From positions 62,001-126,000 of the forward strand of contig NZ_JAAAKW010000005.1 of the NCBI RefSeq assembly GCF_009905615.1: a DNA stretch of 64,000 nucleotides. The letters are read 5' to 3'. Both the position numbers and the translations under genes were made by a program. Shown here in pieces: positions 26,916 to 36,767 of this stretch. The stretch is from Pseudomonas sp. SLFW (GTDB lineage Bacteria > Pseudomonadota > Gammaproteobacteria > Pseudomonadales > Pseudomonadaceae). Below the pieces are notes generated by a model. That model was not told the origin of the DNA, made no database searches, and saw only the letters and a list, made by a program, of their open reading frames with translations. Numbering within the stretch: position 1 is the first letter of the stretch; each line of letters starts with the position of its first letter.

Positions 26916-28235
26916 GTGAAATACAAACTCCCCACCACCGCCACCGCGCCGTTTTGCCCCTCTGCCGTGACCGACACCGTCGCGATTCCGGCCAATGCTT
27001 CGTTCCTGCGCAAGTTGATGCTGTTCGTCGGGCCAGGCCTGCTGATTTCCATTGGCTACATGGACCCGGGCAACTGGGCGACGGCCATCGAAGCGGGATC
27101 GCGTTTCGGTTACGCGCTGCTGTTCGTGGTGGTGCTGGCGAGCCTGTCCGGGATGGTGTTGCAGAACTTGTGTTCGCGTCTGGGGATCGCCACCGGCCGG
27201 GACCTGGCGCAGTTGTCGGCTGAACGCTACAGCCGTCGTGTGGGCATGGGGCAGTGGATTCTGGCCGAGCTGTCGATCCTCGCGACGGACCTGGCGGAAG
27301 TGCTCGGCGCGGCGCTGGCCTTTCACCTGCTGCTGGGCGTGTCGATCACCACGGGCGTGGCGTTGACGGCGTTCGACACCGTGATCGTGCTCGCCCTGCA
27401 GGGCGCCAATTTTCGTCGTCTGGAAGCGATCATTCTGGGCCTGATCGCAACCATCGCGACCTGCTTCTTTATTGAATTGGTGCTGATCAAACCGTTCTGG
27501 CCGGATGTGGTTGCCGGGTTGAAACCGTCGTGGGACGTATTGAGTCAGCAAGAACCGCTGTACATCGCCATCGGCATTCTGGGTGCGACCGTGATGCCCC
27601 ATAACCTCTATCTGCATTCGTCAGTGGTGCAGACCCGGGTCAATGGCAGCTCTGTCGAGAGCAAGGCCAGTGCGATTCGTTATGCGCGTGTCGACACCAT
27701 CGCCTCCCTGAGCCTGGCGCTGGTGATCAACGCGGCGATCCTGATCCTTGCGGCGGCGGCCTTTCATGGCAACGGCCATTCCGACGTGGTGGAAATTCAG
27801 GACGCCTACCACCTGCTTGATCCGCTGGTGGGCGGCGCCTTGGCCAGCGTGCTGTTCGGGATTGCGCTGCTGGCGGCGGGGCAAAGCTCGACGTTCACCG
27901 GGACCATCGCCGGTCAGGTGGTGCTGGAAGGTTTCCTCAACGCCAAGATCCCGTGCTGGCAACGCCGCCTGATCACGCGGGCGCTGGCGCTGATTCCGGC
28001 ACTGGCCGGTGTGATCTGGTTCGGCGACGGGGCGGTGGGCAAGATGCTGGTGCTGAGCCAGGTCGTCCTCAGCCTGCAACTGCCGTTCGCCTTGTGGCCG
28101 CTGATCCGCTTCACCAGCGACAAACAGCTCATGGGGCCGTTTGCCAATAACACCGTGACCAAGGTGCTGGCGTGGGGGCTGTTCGGCCTGATCTCGCTGG
28201 CGAACGTGATGTTGATGGTGTTTTGGGTGAATTGA
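26916..28235 (+). CDS. mntH: Nramp divalent metal transporter MntH
   Basis: A 439-residue protein with about 11 transmembrane helices. The metal-binding motif of TM1 is seen as GYMDPGNWATAIEAG, and that of TM6 as GATVMPHNLYLHSSVV. Both are invariant in Nramp proteins and coordinate Mn2+/Fe2+. The frame opens at a GTG at 26916. A later GTG at 26967 is an alternative because neither has a strong ribosome site. It imports Mn2+ by proton symport, often under Mur or OxyR control. No such operator was recognised by eye. Confidence 0.95.
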   Translation: MKYKLPTTATAPFCPSAVTDTVAIPANASFLRKLMLFVGPGLLISIGYMDPGNWATAIEAGSRFGYALLFVVVLASLSGMVLQNLCSRLGIATGRDLAQLSAERYSRRVGMGQWILAELSILATDLAEVLGAALAFHLLLGVSITTGVALTAFDTVIVLALQGANFRRLEAIILGLIATIATCFFIELVLIKPFWPDVVAGLKPSWDVLSQQEPLYIAIGILGATVMPHNLYLHSSVVQTRVNGSSVESKASAIRYARVDTIASLSLALVINAAILILAAAAFHGNGHSDVVEIQDAYHLLDPLVGGALASVLFGIALLAAGQSSTFTGTIAGQVVLEGFLNAKIPCWQRRLITRALALIPALAGVIWFGDGAVGKMLVLSQVVLSLQLPFALWPLIRFTSDKQLMGPFANNTVTKVLAWGLFGLISLANVMLMVFWVN

Positions 28236-28276
28236 GTTTGGTGGCGCTTGCGGCGTTTGATCCGGTGCCACGTTTT

Positions 28277-28290
28277 TTTGATTCTGGCCC
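28277..28290 (+). repeat. solitary TTTTGATTCTGGCC half-element
   Basis: This 14-bp arm matches those of the hairpins at 25301 and 45954, but no inverse copy lies close by. It is 41 bp after mntH and just before the large inverted repeat at 28315. Confidence 0.5.
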
Positions 28291-28314
28291 GAGATGATGG
28301 CTATACCTCGATCC

Positions 28315-28478
28315 GCTTCTGGCCGCAGGCCGTGGGAGTTGGCTTGCCTACGATCTACTGCGCAGCAGTAGCAAAACCGGGCACCTCGGTTTCGTCAGAC
28401 AAACCGCGTACGCGGGATATACGGCTGCTGCGCAGCCGATCGTAGGCAAGCCAACTCCCACGGCCTTCGGCCAGAAGC
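28315..28478. repeat. large REPIN of a second family (41-bp arms)
   Basis: The left arm GCTTCTGGCCGCAGGCCGTG...(28315-28355) and its near-exact inverse (28438-28478) enclose ~82 bp. That middle contains a further GCTGCTGCGCAGC-type short inverted repeat. The arm shares CCGTGGGAG/CTTCTGGCC motifs with the hairpin at 25301 but not with the main REP family. It fills most of the gap between mntH and the DUF2214 gene. Confidence 0.85.
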
Positions 28479-28493
28479 CCGACCGCGGCGCTT

Positions 28494-28952
28494 TTAACTT
28501 AGAAGAATCCCGCGTGCCATCCCCGTCGCCGCAATCACGATAATCACCATCAACGCCGCTTCCATGTGGCTGATGCGGGCGAAACGTCGTGAGCGGGAGG
28601 TGTCGATGGGTTGCTGTTTTTTGAACGCGATGCGCCATTTGATCAGGGCGAACATCGGCACGACTTCCAGCGCCAGAATCGCCACGAAGGCCGTGATCTT
28701 CAGGTGAAACAACGGTTGGTGCAGGTAGTAGAACGAGCCTTTCTCCAGCCCGCCGAACGCACGAAAGGCGCCGGTGATCAGTAGAATCCCCGCTGACACC
28801 GCCCAGATGTTGTCGACCACGAACACGTCGCGAAAGGAACGGGGATCGTCCGTGCGCAATCTGCGCAGTGCCCGCCCCCTTGCCAGAACCGCCGCCAGCG
28901 CGAAACCGAACGCCAACAGATGCAACGCAGCCACTATCCACTTGACGACCAT
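28494..28952 (-). CDS. DUF2214-like small membrane protein
   Basis: A 152-residue protein. The start MVVKWIVAALHLLAFG follows a GGGGGAG ribosome site. It has four hydrophobic helices with the pattern ALHLLAFGFALAAVLARGRAL, then DNIWAVSAGILLITGAFRAF and KGSFYYLHQPLFHLKI. This matches DUF2214 inner-membrane proteins by memory. The conserved histidines within helices are suggestive of heme or metal binding, but the function is unknown. It is monocistronic. Confidence 0.8.
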   Translation of the reverse strand: MVVKWIVAALHLLAFGFALAAVLARGRALRRLRTDDPRSFRDVFVVDNIWAVSAGILLITGAFRAFGGLEKGSFYYLHQPLFHLKITAFVAILALEVVPMFALIKWRIAFKKQQPIDTSRSRRFARISHMEAALMVIIVIAATGMARGILLS

Positions 28953-29140
28953 GGTGCTACTCCCCCGAGCGGTATCCGAAACAAGCCGATACACCTCAAG
29001 CGTAGCGGGTCGCGGCCATTATGCGCGGCAGGATTGATGAAACTGTTGTCAGTTCCGCGGCTTAGCGCTGTCCGGGGGCGGGGAAGATGGCGCCTTGACG
29101 GGCGCCAACGAGGGCAAATCCGATGAAGCGAAGCGTCGAA

Positions 29141-30076
29141 TCAATCCGAGGCTTGCAGGCCTTTCTGCTTCATGACCAGATTCTTTTCCTTCTTGTACTG
29201 CAACGCGACTTCCGGCGCCGGACCGCTCTTACCGGTCTCCATCCACAGGCGCATACGGCTGGCGTCCGCGAAGTGAGTGAACTTGCCGAAGGCGTCCAGA
29301 ATCACCACCGAAACTTGACGGTTGGCCATGCTGGTCAGCAGCACCAGACAATGCCCGGCCTGGTTGGTGAAGCCGGTTTTGGTCAGCTTGATGTCCCAGT
29401 TGGACTTGCGCACCAAGTGGTCCGTGTTGCTGAAACCCAAGGTGTAGTTGGGTTTGCGGAAGCTCACGGTTTTCTCTTGGGTGGTGCTCAGCTCACGCAG
29501 TAATGGGTAGTTGCGCGCCGCCAGGGCCAGTTTGGTCAGGTCGCGGGCGGTGGACACGTTGAACACCGACAGGCCCGTTGGCTCCATGTACACGGTGTGG
29601 CTCATGCCCAGTGCCTTGGCCTTGGCGTTCATGGCTTTGATGAACGCCGGATAGCCGCCCGGGTAGCTGTGCGCGAGGCTCGCCGCTGCGCGGTTTTCCG
29701 ACGACATCAGGGTGATCAGCAGCATGTCGCGGCGGTTGAGTTCGCTGCCCAGTTTCACGCGGGAAAACACGCCTTTCATTTCGGCGGTCTGGGAGATGTC
29801 GACCTTGACCATCTCGTCCATCGGCAACTTGGCGTCGAGGGTGACCATGGCGGTCATCAGTTTGGTCACCGAAGCAATCGGCACGATGACGTCGGGATTG
29901 CTGGAGTACAGGACCTGGCCGGTTTGCAGATCGGTGATCATGGCGCTGCCGGAAGCCAGATGAAGATTGGCCGGGTCACGATTGAAAGCAGCGGGTTCGT
30001 TCGCAAGGGCACCGGTGGAAAGTGCCGAGCCTGTGAGCGCAAAAAACAGGCCGATGAGGGTTGTGCGAATGTTCAA
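29141..30076 (-). CDS. pbpG: D-alanyl-D-alanine endopeptidase PbpG (PBP7)
   Basis: A 311-residue serine peptidase of the S11 family. The signal peptide [20 protein letters not shown] ends near ALA-NEP. The penicillin-binding motifs are SVTK (about residues 69-72, nucleophile Ser), SSEN (SxN) and KTGFTNQAG. The length and KTG context fit PBP7, which cuts D-Ala-meso-DAP cross-links in peptidoglycan in the periplasm. It lacks the long C-terminal anchor domain of PBP5/6. No partner is adjacent. Confidence 0.93.
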   Translation of the reverse strand: MNIRTTLIGLFFALTGSALSTGALANEPAAFNRDPANLHLASGSAMITDLQTGQVLYSSNPDVIVPIASVTKLMTAMVTLDAKLPMDEMVKVDISQTAEMKGVFSRVKLGSELNRRDMLLITLMSSENRAAASLAHSYPGGYPAFIKAMNAKAKALGMSHTVYMEPTGLSVFNVSTARDLTKLALAARNYPLLRELSTTQEKTVSFRKPNYTLGFSNTDHLVRKSNWDIKLTKTGFTNQAGHCLVLLTSMANRQVSVVILDAFGKFTHFADASRMRLWMETGKSGPAPEVALQYKKEKNLVMKQKGLQASD

Positions 30077-30360
30077 GAGCGAAGCTCACTTAAAAAGAAT
30101 GGAGAGGGCGTGGACAGTCGGACTTTTTTCAAGAGCGACAACAAGATGGGCGCATTTTAGGAGCATGTTTCTAACTATGTCGATGGCCGGCATAGGACGT
30201 TTTGGTATTAAAAACCGCTTGTATGGCATCCGTTCAGGTTAAGGGCGAAAAAAACCTGTATTTGCGCTGGGCATGTCGATATTCATGGCACTGCGGCGAG
30301 TCACGAATTAGCATTCGACGCCATCGGTGTTTATCCCTCAAATGACCTAGGAGTTGTGCA

Positions 30361-30921
30361 ATGCCCAAAGGGTTTATCAGCAAGGATTACGCGTCTCTGG
30401 TGTTCGGTGCGGCAATCGTTGCGGTGCTCTTGCTCGTCGCGGGCTTGTTCGTGCGGCCGTCGGACTGGGCGGGCTGGATTCAGGCCATCGGCCTGATCGT
30501 CGGTCTGATGATGGCGATTGCGGTGCCTGCGATTCAGAAACGTCAGGACTTGGCGTTGCAGCGCAAGCAATTGCGGGATCGCGAAACCGGCTATGCGCGG
30601 CGGATGCAGTACCTGTGTGGCGAGCTCAATGAGCTGCTGGCGAAAATCACGGTGAACCTGGTGCATTTGCGGGCGGCGGATCGGCACCGCTTGCAGCGCA
30701 CGCTTGAGGATTACCTGCACCGGCTGTTCGAGTCGCACAAGCTGGACCAGAACGACGACCGTGTCGTAATCGCTCATGAACTGCGGTTAGTGGCGAATGA
30801 GATGATCGAAGAACTGGAAAGCGGCCGTTCGGACCGGGTTGTCCTCGGGGCGTTGGAAAAACGGTTGCAGAAACTGGCACATCGCTGCCAGGTGAATGCG
30901 ACGCAGGCTGAGCGGGTTTGA
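30361..30921 (+). CDS. hypothetical inner-membrane protein with cytoplasmic helical domain
   Basis: A 186-residue protein with AGGAG before the ATG. Two hydrophobic helices (FGAAIVAVLLLVAGLFV and AIGLIVGLMMAIAVPAI) are followed by a basic and acidic helical region of ~120 residues, probably coiled coil (QRKQLRDRETGYARRMQYL and later HELRLVANEMIEELESG). No family is recognised. It stands alone upstream of a minus-strand terminator. Confidence 0.75.
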   Translation: MPKGFISKDYASLVFGAAIVAVLLLVAGLFVRPSDWAGWIQAIGLIVGLMMAIAVPAIQKRQDLALQRKQLRDRETGYARRMQYLCGELNELLAKITVNLVHLRAADRHRLQRTLEDYLHRLFESHKLDQNDDRVVIAHELRLVANEMIEELESGRSDRVVLGALEKRLQKLAHRCQVNATQAERV

Positions 30922-30960
30922 TTCTGTCAGGCAGATGCAAGCCTCCGGCGTCTCCGACGC

Positions 30961-30989
30961 AAAAAAAAGCCCGCATCTGGGATGCGGGC
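30961..30989 (-). terminator. rho-independent terminator for the 60-residue gene
   Basis: On the minus strand GCCCGCATC-CCA-GATGCGGGC is followed by eight T. The stem is perfect (9 bp). It lies 50 bp beyond the stop of the gene at 31039-31221. Confidence 0.9.
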
Positions 30990-31038
30990 CAAAGGGAAGT
31001 GCGGAGCAACGCACGATTCAGGGAATAACGAATTCAGT

Positions 31039-31221
31039 TCAGCTGTTGAGCTTGCGGGCTTCAAATTGCTGGGACAGGGCTTGGGCCGCAGGCAACGACG
31101 GCAGAGGACCGCTGACCGGTTCGCCGTTCTGGACCAGGTACCAGCAGGCCAGCAAGCCACGTTCGCGAAGCGATGCGGGAACTGCGCTGCCAACTACCGA
31201 CATGATCTGAACCTTGGTCAT
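31039..31221 (-). CDS. 60-residue hypothetical protein
   Basis: The start MTKVQIMSVVGSAVPASLRER was chosen because GGAGG lies eight bases upstream. The product is a small soluble protein containing LLACWYLVQNGEPVSGPLP, a plausible strand-turn unit. A strong terminator follows, which supports a real monocistronic gene. No family is recognised. Confidence 0.75.
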   Translation of the reverse strand: MTKVQIMSVVGSAVPASLRERGLLACWYLVQNGEPVSGPLPSLPAAQALSQQFEARKLNS

Positions 31222-31417
31222 AAGTGCCTCCATCAATCTATGGCGCTACTTTACGGCGCGATCCCGATCAGCAGAAATCACCGCGCTCGATAGTCGTCAT
31301 TGATGTGTGACAGGTCAGTTTTTTTGCCGCCGGGGCACAGGAATTGTGCATCCGTTCTCATCCGAAGCCTGTGACCCCTTCAGAGTCGAGCGCCACGGTC
31401 GACACTCAGCAGAAACG

Positions 31418-31441
31418 AAAACCCCGCCGGTTGGGCGGGGT
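31418..31441 (-). terminator. terminator of the Pro/Tyr-rich exported protein gene
   Basis: On the minus strand ACCCCGCC-loop-GGCGGGGT is followed by TTTTC. An 8-bp perfect stem, 58 bp beyond the stop at 31499. Confidence 0.8.
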
Positions 31442-31498
31442 CTGGTATTCGGGAGGCTGCCGATCGATAACCGACAGTCTCAGGTCGGTGCGTCACTG

Positions 31499-31843
31499 TT
31501 ACCAGCGACCGCCACCGTGGTAGTAGCCCGGTGGTGGGCCGTAGTAGCGTGGCGGACCGTAGTAGCGTGGGCCGTAGACGACGGGACGCTCAACCACGTA
31601 GGCCGGTTGATAGTAAACAGGCGGTGGCGGCGGTGCGTAGTACACCGGCGCTGGCGCTGCATACACCGGAGCCGGTGCCGCGTAGACAGGGCCGGAAGCC
31701 ACGGCGGCACCCACCACGCCGCCGACGACTGCGCCGATCACTGCCGCTCCACCCCAGCCTGGGCCGCCGCCATGGGCTTCAGCCTGACCTGCGAGGGCGA
31801 GGGCACCTAACAACAAGGCAACCTTGGGGATGTGACGAATCAT
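31499..31843 (-). CDS. exported Gly/Pro/Tyr-rich repeat protein
   Basis: A 114-residue protein. The signal peptide MIRHIPKVALLLGALALAGQ is cleaved near AEA-HGG. A Gly-Ala segment follows (AVIGAVVGGVVGAAVASG), like a glycine zipper. The C-terminal half is repetitive: two VYAAPAP repeats, VYYAPPPPPVYYQP, then RYYGPPRYYGPPPGYYHGG. Low complexity suggests a surface or envelope-associated protein. Similar glycine-zipper, Tyr/Pro-rich proteins are common in Pseudomonas without known function. Confidence 0.8.
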   Translation of the reverse strand: MIRHIPKVALLLGALALAGQAEAHGGGPGWGGAAVIGAVVGGVVGAAVASGPVYAAPAPVYAAPAPVYYAPPPPPVYYQPAYVVERPVVYGPRYYGPPRYYGPPPGYYHGGGRW

Positions 31844-32069
31844 GACTGTTCCTCGGTGTTCAGTCCCGTTGTCGCGAGCCTGCGTTACGCTCAGGCACTG
31901 CCACGGGATAACTGATCAGACAGCGACTTTCGGGAAATCTGCGAAGCCGCTGCGTAAATTTTGTGTAAGGTATTCGGTGACTTTGATGACAATTGCTGCG
32001 GTTAATGCCGCAAGCAACTGAATTCTACGCCTTTCTCAGGGCGTTAACGCATACCGTTCGGGAGATTTC

Positions 32070-32882
32070 ATGTTAGTGACTGCAAGCAAGGAAACGCTGT
32101 TATGTATGTCCCTCGCCGGGCGTCCCGGCAACTTTGGGGTGCGGTTTCATAACTATCTGTATCAACTGTTGGGCCTCAACTTTTATTACAAGGCCTTTTC
32201 CCCGACTGACTTGCCAGCCGCCATCGCGGGCATGCGCTCCCTGGGCATTCGCGGGTGTGGTGTGTCGATGCCGTTCAAGGAGGCCAGCATTGCGTTGATC
32301 GATGAGATGGACCCGTCGGCGGCGGCGATTCAGTCGATCAACACCATCGTCAATACCGACGGGCATCTGAAGGCTTACAACACCGATTACATTGCCGTCG
32401 CTCAGTTGGTGGATACCCATGCCGTGCCACGTACCCCGTTTGCTTTGCGAGGCAGCGGTGGCATGGCGAAAGCCGTAGCCTGCGCGATGCGGGATGCCGG
32501 TTTTACCGATGGCCTGATCGTGGCGCGCAATGAACAGGCGGGCAGGGCGCTGGCGAAGACCTGCGGGTTTGAATGGCAAGCGGACCTGGGCAGCGAGCGG
32601 CCGCCCTTGTTGGTCAATGTGACGCCCTTGGGGATGGCTGGGGATCAGGCGGATGCCTTGGCCTTCGAGAAAGCGGCCATTGAAGCCGCCGACACGGCGT
32701 TCGACGTCGTCGCCACCCCGGCCCGTACGCCTTTTATCGTCGCGGCGGAAAAAGCGGGCAAGCGTTTGATCACAGGGGATGAAGTCGCTGCGATTCAAGC
32801 GCTGGAGCAGTTCGTGCTCTACACCGGCGTCCGCCCCACCGATGAGCAATATCAAGCCGCAGCGACGTTTGCTCGCGGCTGA
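32070..32882 (+). CDS. shikimate dehydrogenase-like protein (SDH-L/AroE family)
   Basis: A 270-residue AroE-fold protein. The substrate lysine lies in GCGVSMPFKEAS and the catalytic aspartate in YNTDYIAV, both conserved. The NADP loop reads LRGSGGMAKAVACAMRD instead of GAGGA, as in shikimate dehydrogenase-like (HI0607-type) proteins. The start follows CGGGAG. It is unlikely to be the main AroE of the cell, and may act on quinate/shikimate or another substrate. No pathway genes are adjacent. Confidence 0.88.
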   Translation: MLVTASKETLLCMSLAGRPGNFGVRFHNYLYQLLGLNFYYKAFSPTDLPAAIAGMRSLGIRGCGVSMPFKEASIALIDEMDPSAAAIQSINTIVNTDGHLKAYNTDYIAVAQLVDTHAVPRTPFALRGSGGMAKAVACAMRDAGFTDGLIVARNEQAGRALAKTCGFEWQADLGSERPPLLVNVTPLGMAGDQADALAFEKAAIEAADTAFDVVATPARTPFIVAAEKAGKRLITGDEVAAIQALEQFVLYTGVRPTDEQYQAAATFARG

Positions 32883-32899
32883 CGCGTACGGCCAACACA

Positions 32900-33034
32900 T
32901 GGGTGTCGCCTGATAAGCCTTTCGCGAATAAATTCGCTCCCACAGGAATCCGATGCGCAGCGAGATAATGGGCCTGACGCAGCTCAACTGTGGGAGCGAA
33001 TTCATTCGCGATTGAGGCCAGTAGATTCACCGCA
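32900..33034. repeat. REP pair, first unit of a second tandem duplication
   Basis: The unit starts ATGGGTGTCGCCTGATAAGC, carries the REP arm TTTCGCGAATAAATTCGCTC (32921-) and the opposite arm CTGTGGGAGCGAATTCATTC (32989-33012). The order of arms is inverted relative to the other REPINs. The next unit starts 135 bp later. Confidence 0.8.
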
Positions 33035-33147
33035 TGGGTGTCGCCTGAAAAACCTTTCGCGAGTAGATTCACTCCCACAGGAATCCGACGCGTCGAAATC
33101 TTGGGCCTGAAACGGCCACAACCGTGGGAGCGAATTCATTCGCGAGG
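33035..33147. repeat. REP pair, second unit of the tandem duplication
   Basis: It starts ATGGGTGTCGCCTGAAAAAC, with arms TTTCGCGAGTAGATTCACTC (33056-) and CCGTGGGAGCGAATTCATTC (33123-33147). It is diverged from the first unit at several positions. Together the units fill the 32883-33209 gap, in which no gene is seen. Confidence 0.8.
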
Positions 33148-33209
33148 CGGCGGACCAGGCGACAGAGACAGATCGCTCAGACAATCAAGTCGCGGCTGTC
33201 TGTAGCCGT

Positions 33210-33878
33210 TCAACCCTCCAGCTTCGCCAGTCGCTCTTCCAGCTCGTTAATCCGCGCTTCCAGCGCTTCAACCCGTTCCGCCAGCCCCGAGCTGCCGCCA
33301 CTGGAACGCTCCACCGGAGTCTGCCGCGCCGCAAGAATGGCTTCCATGTCTGCCGGATCCCCCAGCGCGTGCATGTAACGGTCTTCCCGCTGCCCGGCCT
33401 GTTTCGGGATCAGCACCGCCAGCCCGCGACCGATCAGGCGCTCCAGTTGATGGACCACCGCGTCGGTGTCTTCAAAATCGTGCATGCGGTTGCTGCGAGT
33501 CAGCAGTTCGTTGACGGTTTGCGGGCCGCGCAGCAGCAACAAGCCGGTGAGGATGACCTGCGCCGGGACCAGCTCCAGCGTCTTGTCAGCCCGGTGTTCC
33601 CAGCGGTCGGCCCGGCTGCCCATCACCAGACGTGTCAATTGCAGGCTTTCCAGCGCCCGCAGGCTTTGGCCGACCTGACCGGGCGTCAGGTTCATCACCG
33701 GCTCGCGGCTGGTCTTCTGGTTGCAGGCCAGGACCAGTGCGTTGAGGGTCAAGGGGTAGGTTTCAGGGTTGGTGGCCTGCTTCTCGATCAGGCAGCCCAA
33801 AATACGCACTTCGGTGCTGTTCAACTGCAGCGTGTCTGCGTCGTCGCGACCGTTATCGGAATCCAGCTCGGTGGACAT
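33210..33878 (-). CDS. yceH: YceH-family protein (DUF480)
   Basis: A 222-residue protein. Two winged-helix-like domains are indicated by [34 protein letters not shown] sequence (about residues 19-48) and [22 protein letters not shown] (about 115-140). A C-terminal coiled coil ([24 protein letters not shown]) ends the protein. This architecture is that of YceH/DUF480, a conserved gammaproteobacterial protein of unclear function, possibly DNA-binding. Divergent from the DUF1993 gene. Confidence 0.93.
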   Translation of the reverse strand: MSTELDSDNGRDDADTLQLNSTEVRILGCLIEKQATNPETYPLTLNALVLACNQKTSREPVMNLTPGQVGQSLRALESLQLTRLVMGSRADRWEHRADKTLELVPAQVILTGLLLLRGPQTVNELLTRSNRMHDFEDTDAVVHQLERLIGRGLAVLIPKQAGQREDRYMHALGDPADMEAILAARQTPVERSSGGSSGLAERVEALEARINELEERLAKLEG

Positions 33879-33997
33879 GGCCCGTTCCCTGTGTGTTGAA
33901 AAGGCTATGAGGGTAGGGGCTGGATGAGGTAAAAGACAAGCCGCGTTCGCATGTCACTCATGCCTCCCCAATGCGACTCACTCCATCAGGAACTGTC

Positions 33998-34507
33998 ATG
34001 ACCATTTCTCTGTACGCCGCTTCGATTCCTGTCTTCAAGCAAATGCTCACCGCGCTGAGCGCCGTGCTGGCCAAGGGTGAAGCCCACGCCACCGCGAAAA
34101 ACATCCAGCCAGACGCACTGCTGCAGGCGCGTCTGTTCCCGGACATGTTCCAGTTGGTCCGCCAGGTACAGATCGCCGTCGATTTCGCCAAGGGCGCGAG
34201 CGCGCGTCTGTCGGGCATCGAGCCGCCGAAGTACGAAGACACTGAAGTCACCTTCGCCGACCTGCAAGCCCTGTTGACCAAAGTGCTGGCCTTCATCGAC
34301 ACCGTCACCCCTGAACAGGTCGACGGCAACGAAGAGCGCGAAATCGTGTTGCGCCCAGGCACCGACAAAGAAAAACGCATGAGCACTCAGAAATACCTGC
34401 TGCACTACTCGCTGCCACAGTTCTTCTTCCACGTCACCACCGCGTACGACCTGCTGCGTCACAACGGTGTGGAAGTGGGCAAGCGCGACTACATGGGCAC
34501 CTACTGA
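33998..34507 (+). CDS. DUF1993-family protein (DinB-like fold)
   Basis: A 169-residue protein. The start MTISLYAASIPVFKQMLTAL has CAGGAA upstream. Helical throughout, with LLQARLFPDMFQLVRQVQIAVDFAK and FFFHVTTAYDLLRHNGVEVGKRDYMG at the end, both recognisable DUF1993 blocks. The fold is related to the four-helix DinB/YfiT proteins. A rho-independent terminator follows 37 bp after the stop. Function unknown. Confidence 0.88.
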   Translation: MTISLYAASIPVFKQMLTALSAVLAKGEAHATAKNIQPDALLQARLFPDMFQLVRQVQIAVDFAKGASARLSGIEPPKYEDTEVTFADLQALLTKVLAFIDTVTPEQVDGNEEREIVLRPGTDKEKRMSTQKYLLHYSLPQFFFHVTTAYDLLRHNGVEVGKRDYMGTY

Positions 34508-34544
34508 TACAGCCCGTCAGCCTGCGCTGAACCTCTGAATCCGG

Positions 34545-34581
34545 CCGCCGTCCGATCTGTTCGGGCGGCGGTTTTGTTTTT
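34545..34581 (+). terminator. rho-independent terminator after the DUF1993 gene
   Basis: CCGCCGTCCG and CGGGCGGCGG form a 10-bp stem with one G:T pair and a 7-base loop, followed by TTTTGTTTTT. Confidence 0.9.
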
Positions 34582-34696
34582 GTGCGCCGGTCGACCGACT
34601 CTGGCGCCGATGTCTGGTACTCTCCGCGCTTCGCACTACGTCATTCCGATTGGCCGCTCCGCAAGGACTGGTCTCTTCGTCGTTTTTGGAGATTTC

Positions 34697-35854
34697 ATGT
34701 TTTTCCCCATTTACCTGTTGTCGGCCGCTGGCTTTACCGTGCTGACCACAGAGTTCGTCATCGTCGGCCTGTTGCCTGCCATCGCCCGCGACCTGGCCGT
34801 GACGATCCCGCAAGCTGGTCTGCTGGTGACCCTGTTCGCCTTCACCGTGGCCTGCTTTGGTCCGTTCCTGACCGCGTACTTTTCGCGCTTCGAGCGCAAG
34901 CGTCTGTTCATTTCGGTGCTGATCATGTTCGGCGTCGCCAACGTGGTCGCGGCGTTCGCGCCCAATATCTGGGTGATGGCCGTGGCCCGGCTGATTCCCG
35001 CGCTCGGGTTGCCGGTGTTCTGGGCGCTGGCCAGTGAAACGGCGGTCGATATCGTCGGACCCGATCACGCAGGACGAGCGATCGCCAAGATCGGCTTCGG
35101 TATCGTCTGCGCCACGGTGTTCGGGATTCCCGTGGGCACGCTGATTTCCGACGGGTTCGGCTGGCGCACCGCGTTCATGGTGCTGGCGGTGATGGCCTTC
35201 GCCAAGGCGCTGTTGCTGTTTATCTATCTGCCGAAGAGCATGCACAAGGATCAGGCGTCGTTCAGCAGTCAGTTTCGCATCCTGCGCAGCCCCATCATGC
35301 AGGGCCACGTGCTGCTCTCGGTGCTGGTGTTCAGCGGCATGTTCACGGCCTACACGTACCTGGCCGACATGCTCGAACGCCTGGCCGGGTTCAACGGCAC
35401 CGTGGTGGGCTGGTGCCTGATGGGCTTCGGCGCCGTGGGCCTGCTGGGCAATTCGCTGGGTGGGCGCTTGGTGGACCGGCATCCGCTGATCGCCAGCCTG
35501 ACGTTCTGCACGTTCATGATTGGCGGCATGGTGATGGTGGCGCCGAGCATGCATTCGCTGCCTGCCCTGGCGTTGGCCCTCGCAGTCTGGGGCGTGACGC
35601 AAGCGGCGTTGTTCCTGGTCAGCCATGTCCGCTTGATGAAAGCCGCCCCGGAAGCCCCGGCATTTGCCGCGTCGCTGAACATTGCCGGGGCGAACCTGGG
35701 GATCGGTATCGGTGCCATCGTCGGTGGACGGGTAATCGACCATCTCGGCCTGGCCAACCTGGGTTTCGCGGCGGCCGGGATCATCCTGCTGTCGATTCTG
35801 CTGGCCCTGCTGCTGATGACCTTCAAGCCGCGCCCCGTCGGCTGCAACGCTTAG
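34697..35854 (+). CDS. MFS transporter, DHA1/AraJ-type
   Basis: A 385-residue, 12-helix transporter. The start [20 protein letters not shown] has GGAG upstream. The pattern [35 protein letters not shown] is typical of the AraJ/YdhP/NepI group of small DHA1 exporters of sugars, nucleosides or drugs. The substrate is unknown. Its stop overlaps by 4 bp the convergent nhaR stop, so the two transcripts are antisense at their ends. Confidence 0.88.
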   Translation: MFFPIYLLSAAGFTVLTTEFVIVGLLPAIARDLAVTIPQAGLLVTLFAFTVACFGPFLTAYFSRFERKRLFISVLIMFGVANVVAAFAPNIWVMAVARLIPALGLPVFWALASETAVDIVGPDHAGRAIAKIGFGIVCATVFGIPVGTLISDGFGWRTAFMVLAVMAFAKALLLFIYLPKSMHKDQASFSSQFRILRSPIMQGHVLLSVLVFSGMFTAYTYLADMLERLAGFNGTVVGWCLMGFGAVGLLGNSLGGRLVDRHPLIASLTFCTFMIGGMVMVAPSMHSLPALALALAVWGVTQAALFLVSHVRLMKAAPEAPAFAASLNIAGANLGIGIGAIVGGRVIDHLGLANLGFAAAGIILLSILLALLLMTFKPRPVGCNA

Positions 35855-36747
35855 TCGGTGAACAACTGGCGTCGCGCGCCTTCGGTGATGGCGACGATGC
35901 CGGGGTGCTTGACCTTGCGCTCGACCGAGATCGCGTAAAACGACTCGGTCACCGCATCGGTCTGGCCGATCAGTTCGACGTCGTACTGAGCCATCACTTC
36001 ATCGGCGATCACGCTCGGTGCTATGAAGATGCCACTGCCGGACTTGCCAAACGCCTTCATGAGCGCGCTGTCATCGAACTCGCCGACGATCCTCGGCTGC
36101 ACGTTCTGTTGGGCGAACCAGCGCATCAATCGGCTTCGCACCACGGTCTGCTGGCCGGGAATCAACAGCGGCGCGCCCTGCATGCCGTGAGGGAAATCCT
36201 GGCCGTAGGTGCGCGCCAAGGCGGCCGTGGCGAAGAAGCTCACCCCGCATTCCCCCAGTTTCTGGCTGTAGCCCTTGATGTCCAGATGCGAAGGCATGGG
36301 GCTGTCGGAAATCACCAGATCCAGGCGCTGAATGGCGAGGTCGGCCAGCAGGCGTTCCAGTTGGTCTTCGCGGCAGGTGATGCGAATCGGCTCGCTCAAT
36401 TCCATCGTCGGAGCGATCAGCCGGTAAACGATGGATTTGGGCACCACGTCCGCGACACCGACCCGGAACAGGATTTGTTGTTCATCTGGCTGCGCCCGCA
36501 GCAACGCTTCCAGCTCGCCGCCAAGCTGAAACATCTGTTCGGCATAGGGCAGGGCGATGCGGCCCATCTCCGTCAGCTCCAACTGGCGTCCCACCCGCTT
36601 GAACAGCTCCACCCCGTAGGTTTGCTCCAACAGGCTAAGCTGACCACTGATGGTTTGCGGCGTAAGGTTCAGCTGCTCGCAGGCACGCACGATGCTGCCA
36701 GTCTTGGCCACCACCCAGAAATAGTGCAATTGACGGTAGTTGAGCAT
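35851..36747 (-). CDS. nhaR: NhaR-type LysR regulator
   Basis: A 298-residue LysR protein starting [20 protein letters not shown], the diagnostic NhaR beginning. The helix-turn-helix is at about residues 18-60 ([20 protein letters not shown]). NhaR homologues sense Na+ or alkaline pH and activate nhaA, osmC or biofilm genes. Here the divergent neighbour is terC, and an inverted repeat lies in the 129-bp gap, so control of terC is plausible. Confidence 0.9.
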   Translation of the reverse strand: MLNYRQLHYFWVVAKTGSIVRACEQLNLTPQTISGQLSLLEQTYGVELFKRVGRQLELTEMGRIALPYAEQMFQLGGELEALLRAQPDEQQILFRVGVADVVPKSIVYRLIAPTMELSEPIRITCREDQLERLLADLAIQRLDLVISDSPMPSHLDIKGYSQKLGECGVSFFATAALARTYGQDFPHGMQGAPLLIPGQQTVVRSRLMRWFAQQNVQPRIVGEFDDSALMKAFGKSGSGIFIAPSVIADEVMAQYDVELIGQTDAVTESFYAISVERKVKHPGIVAITEGARRQLFTD

Positions 36748-36767
36748 GAATTCGCCTCGGCACAGAC

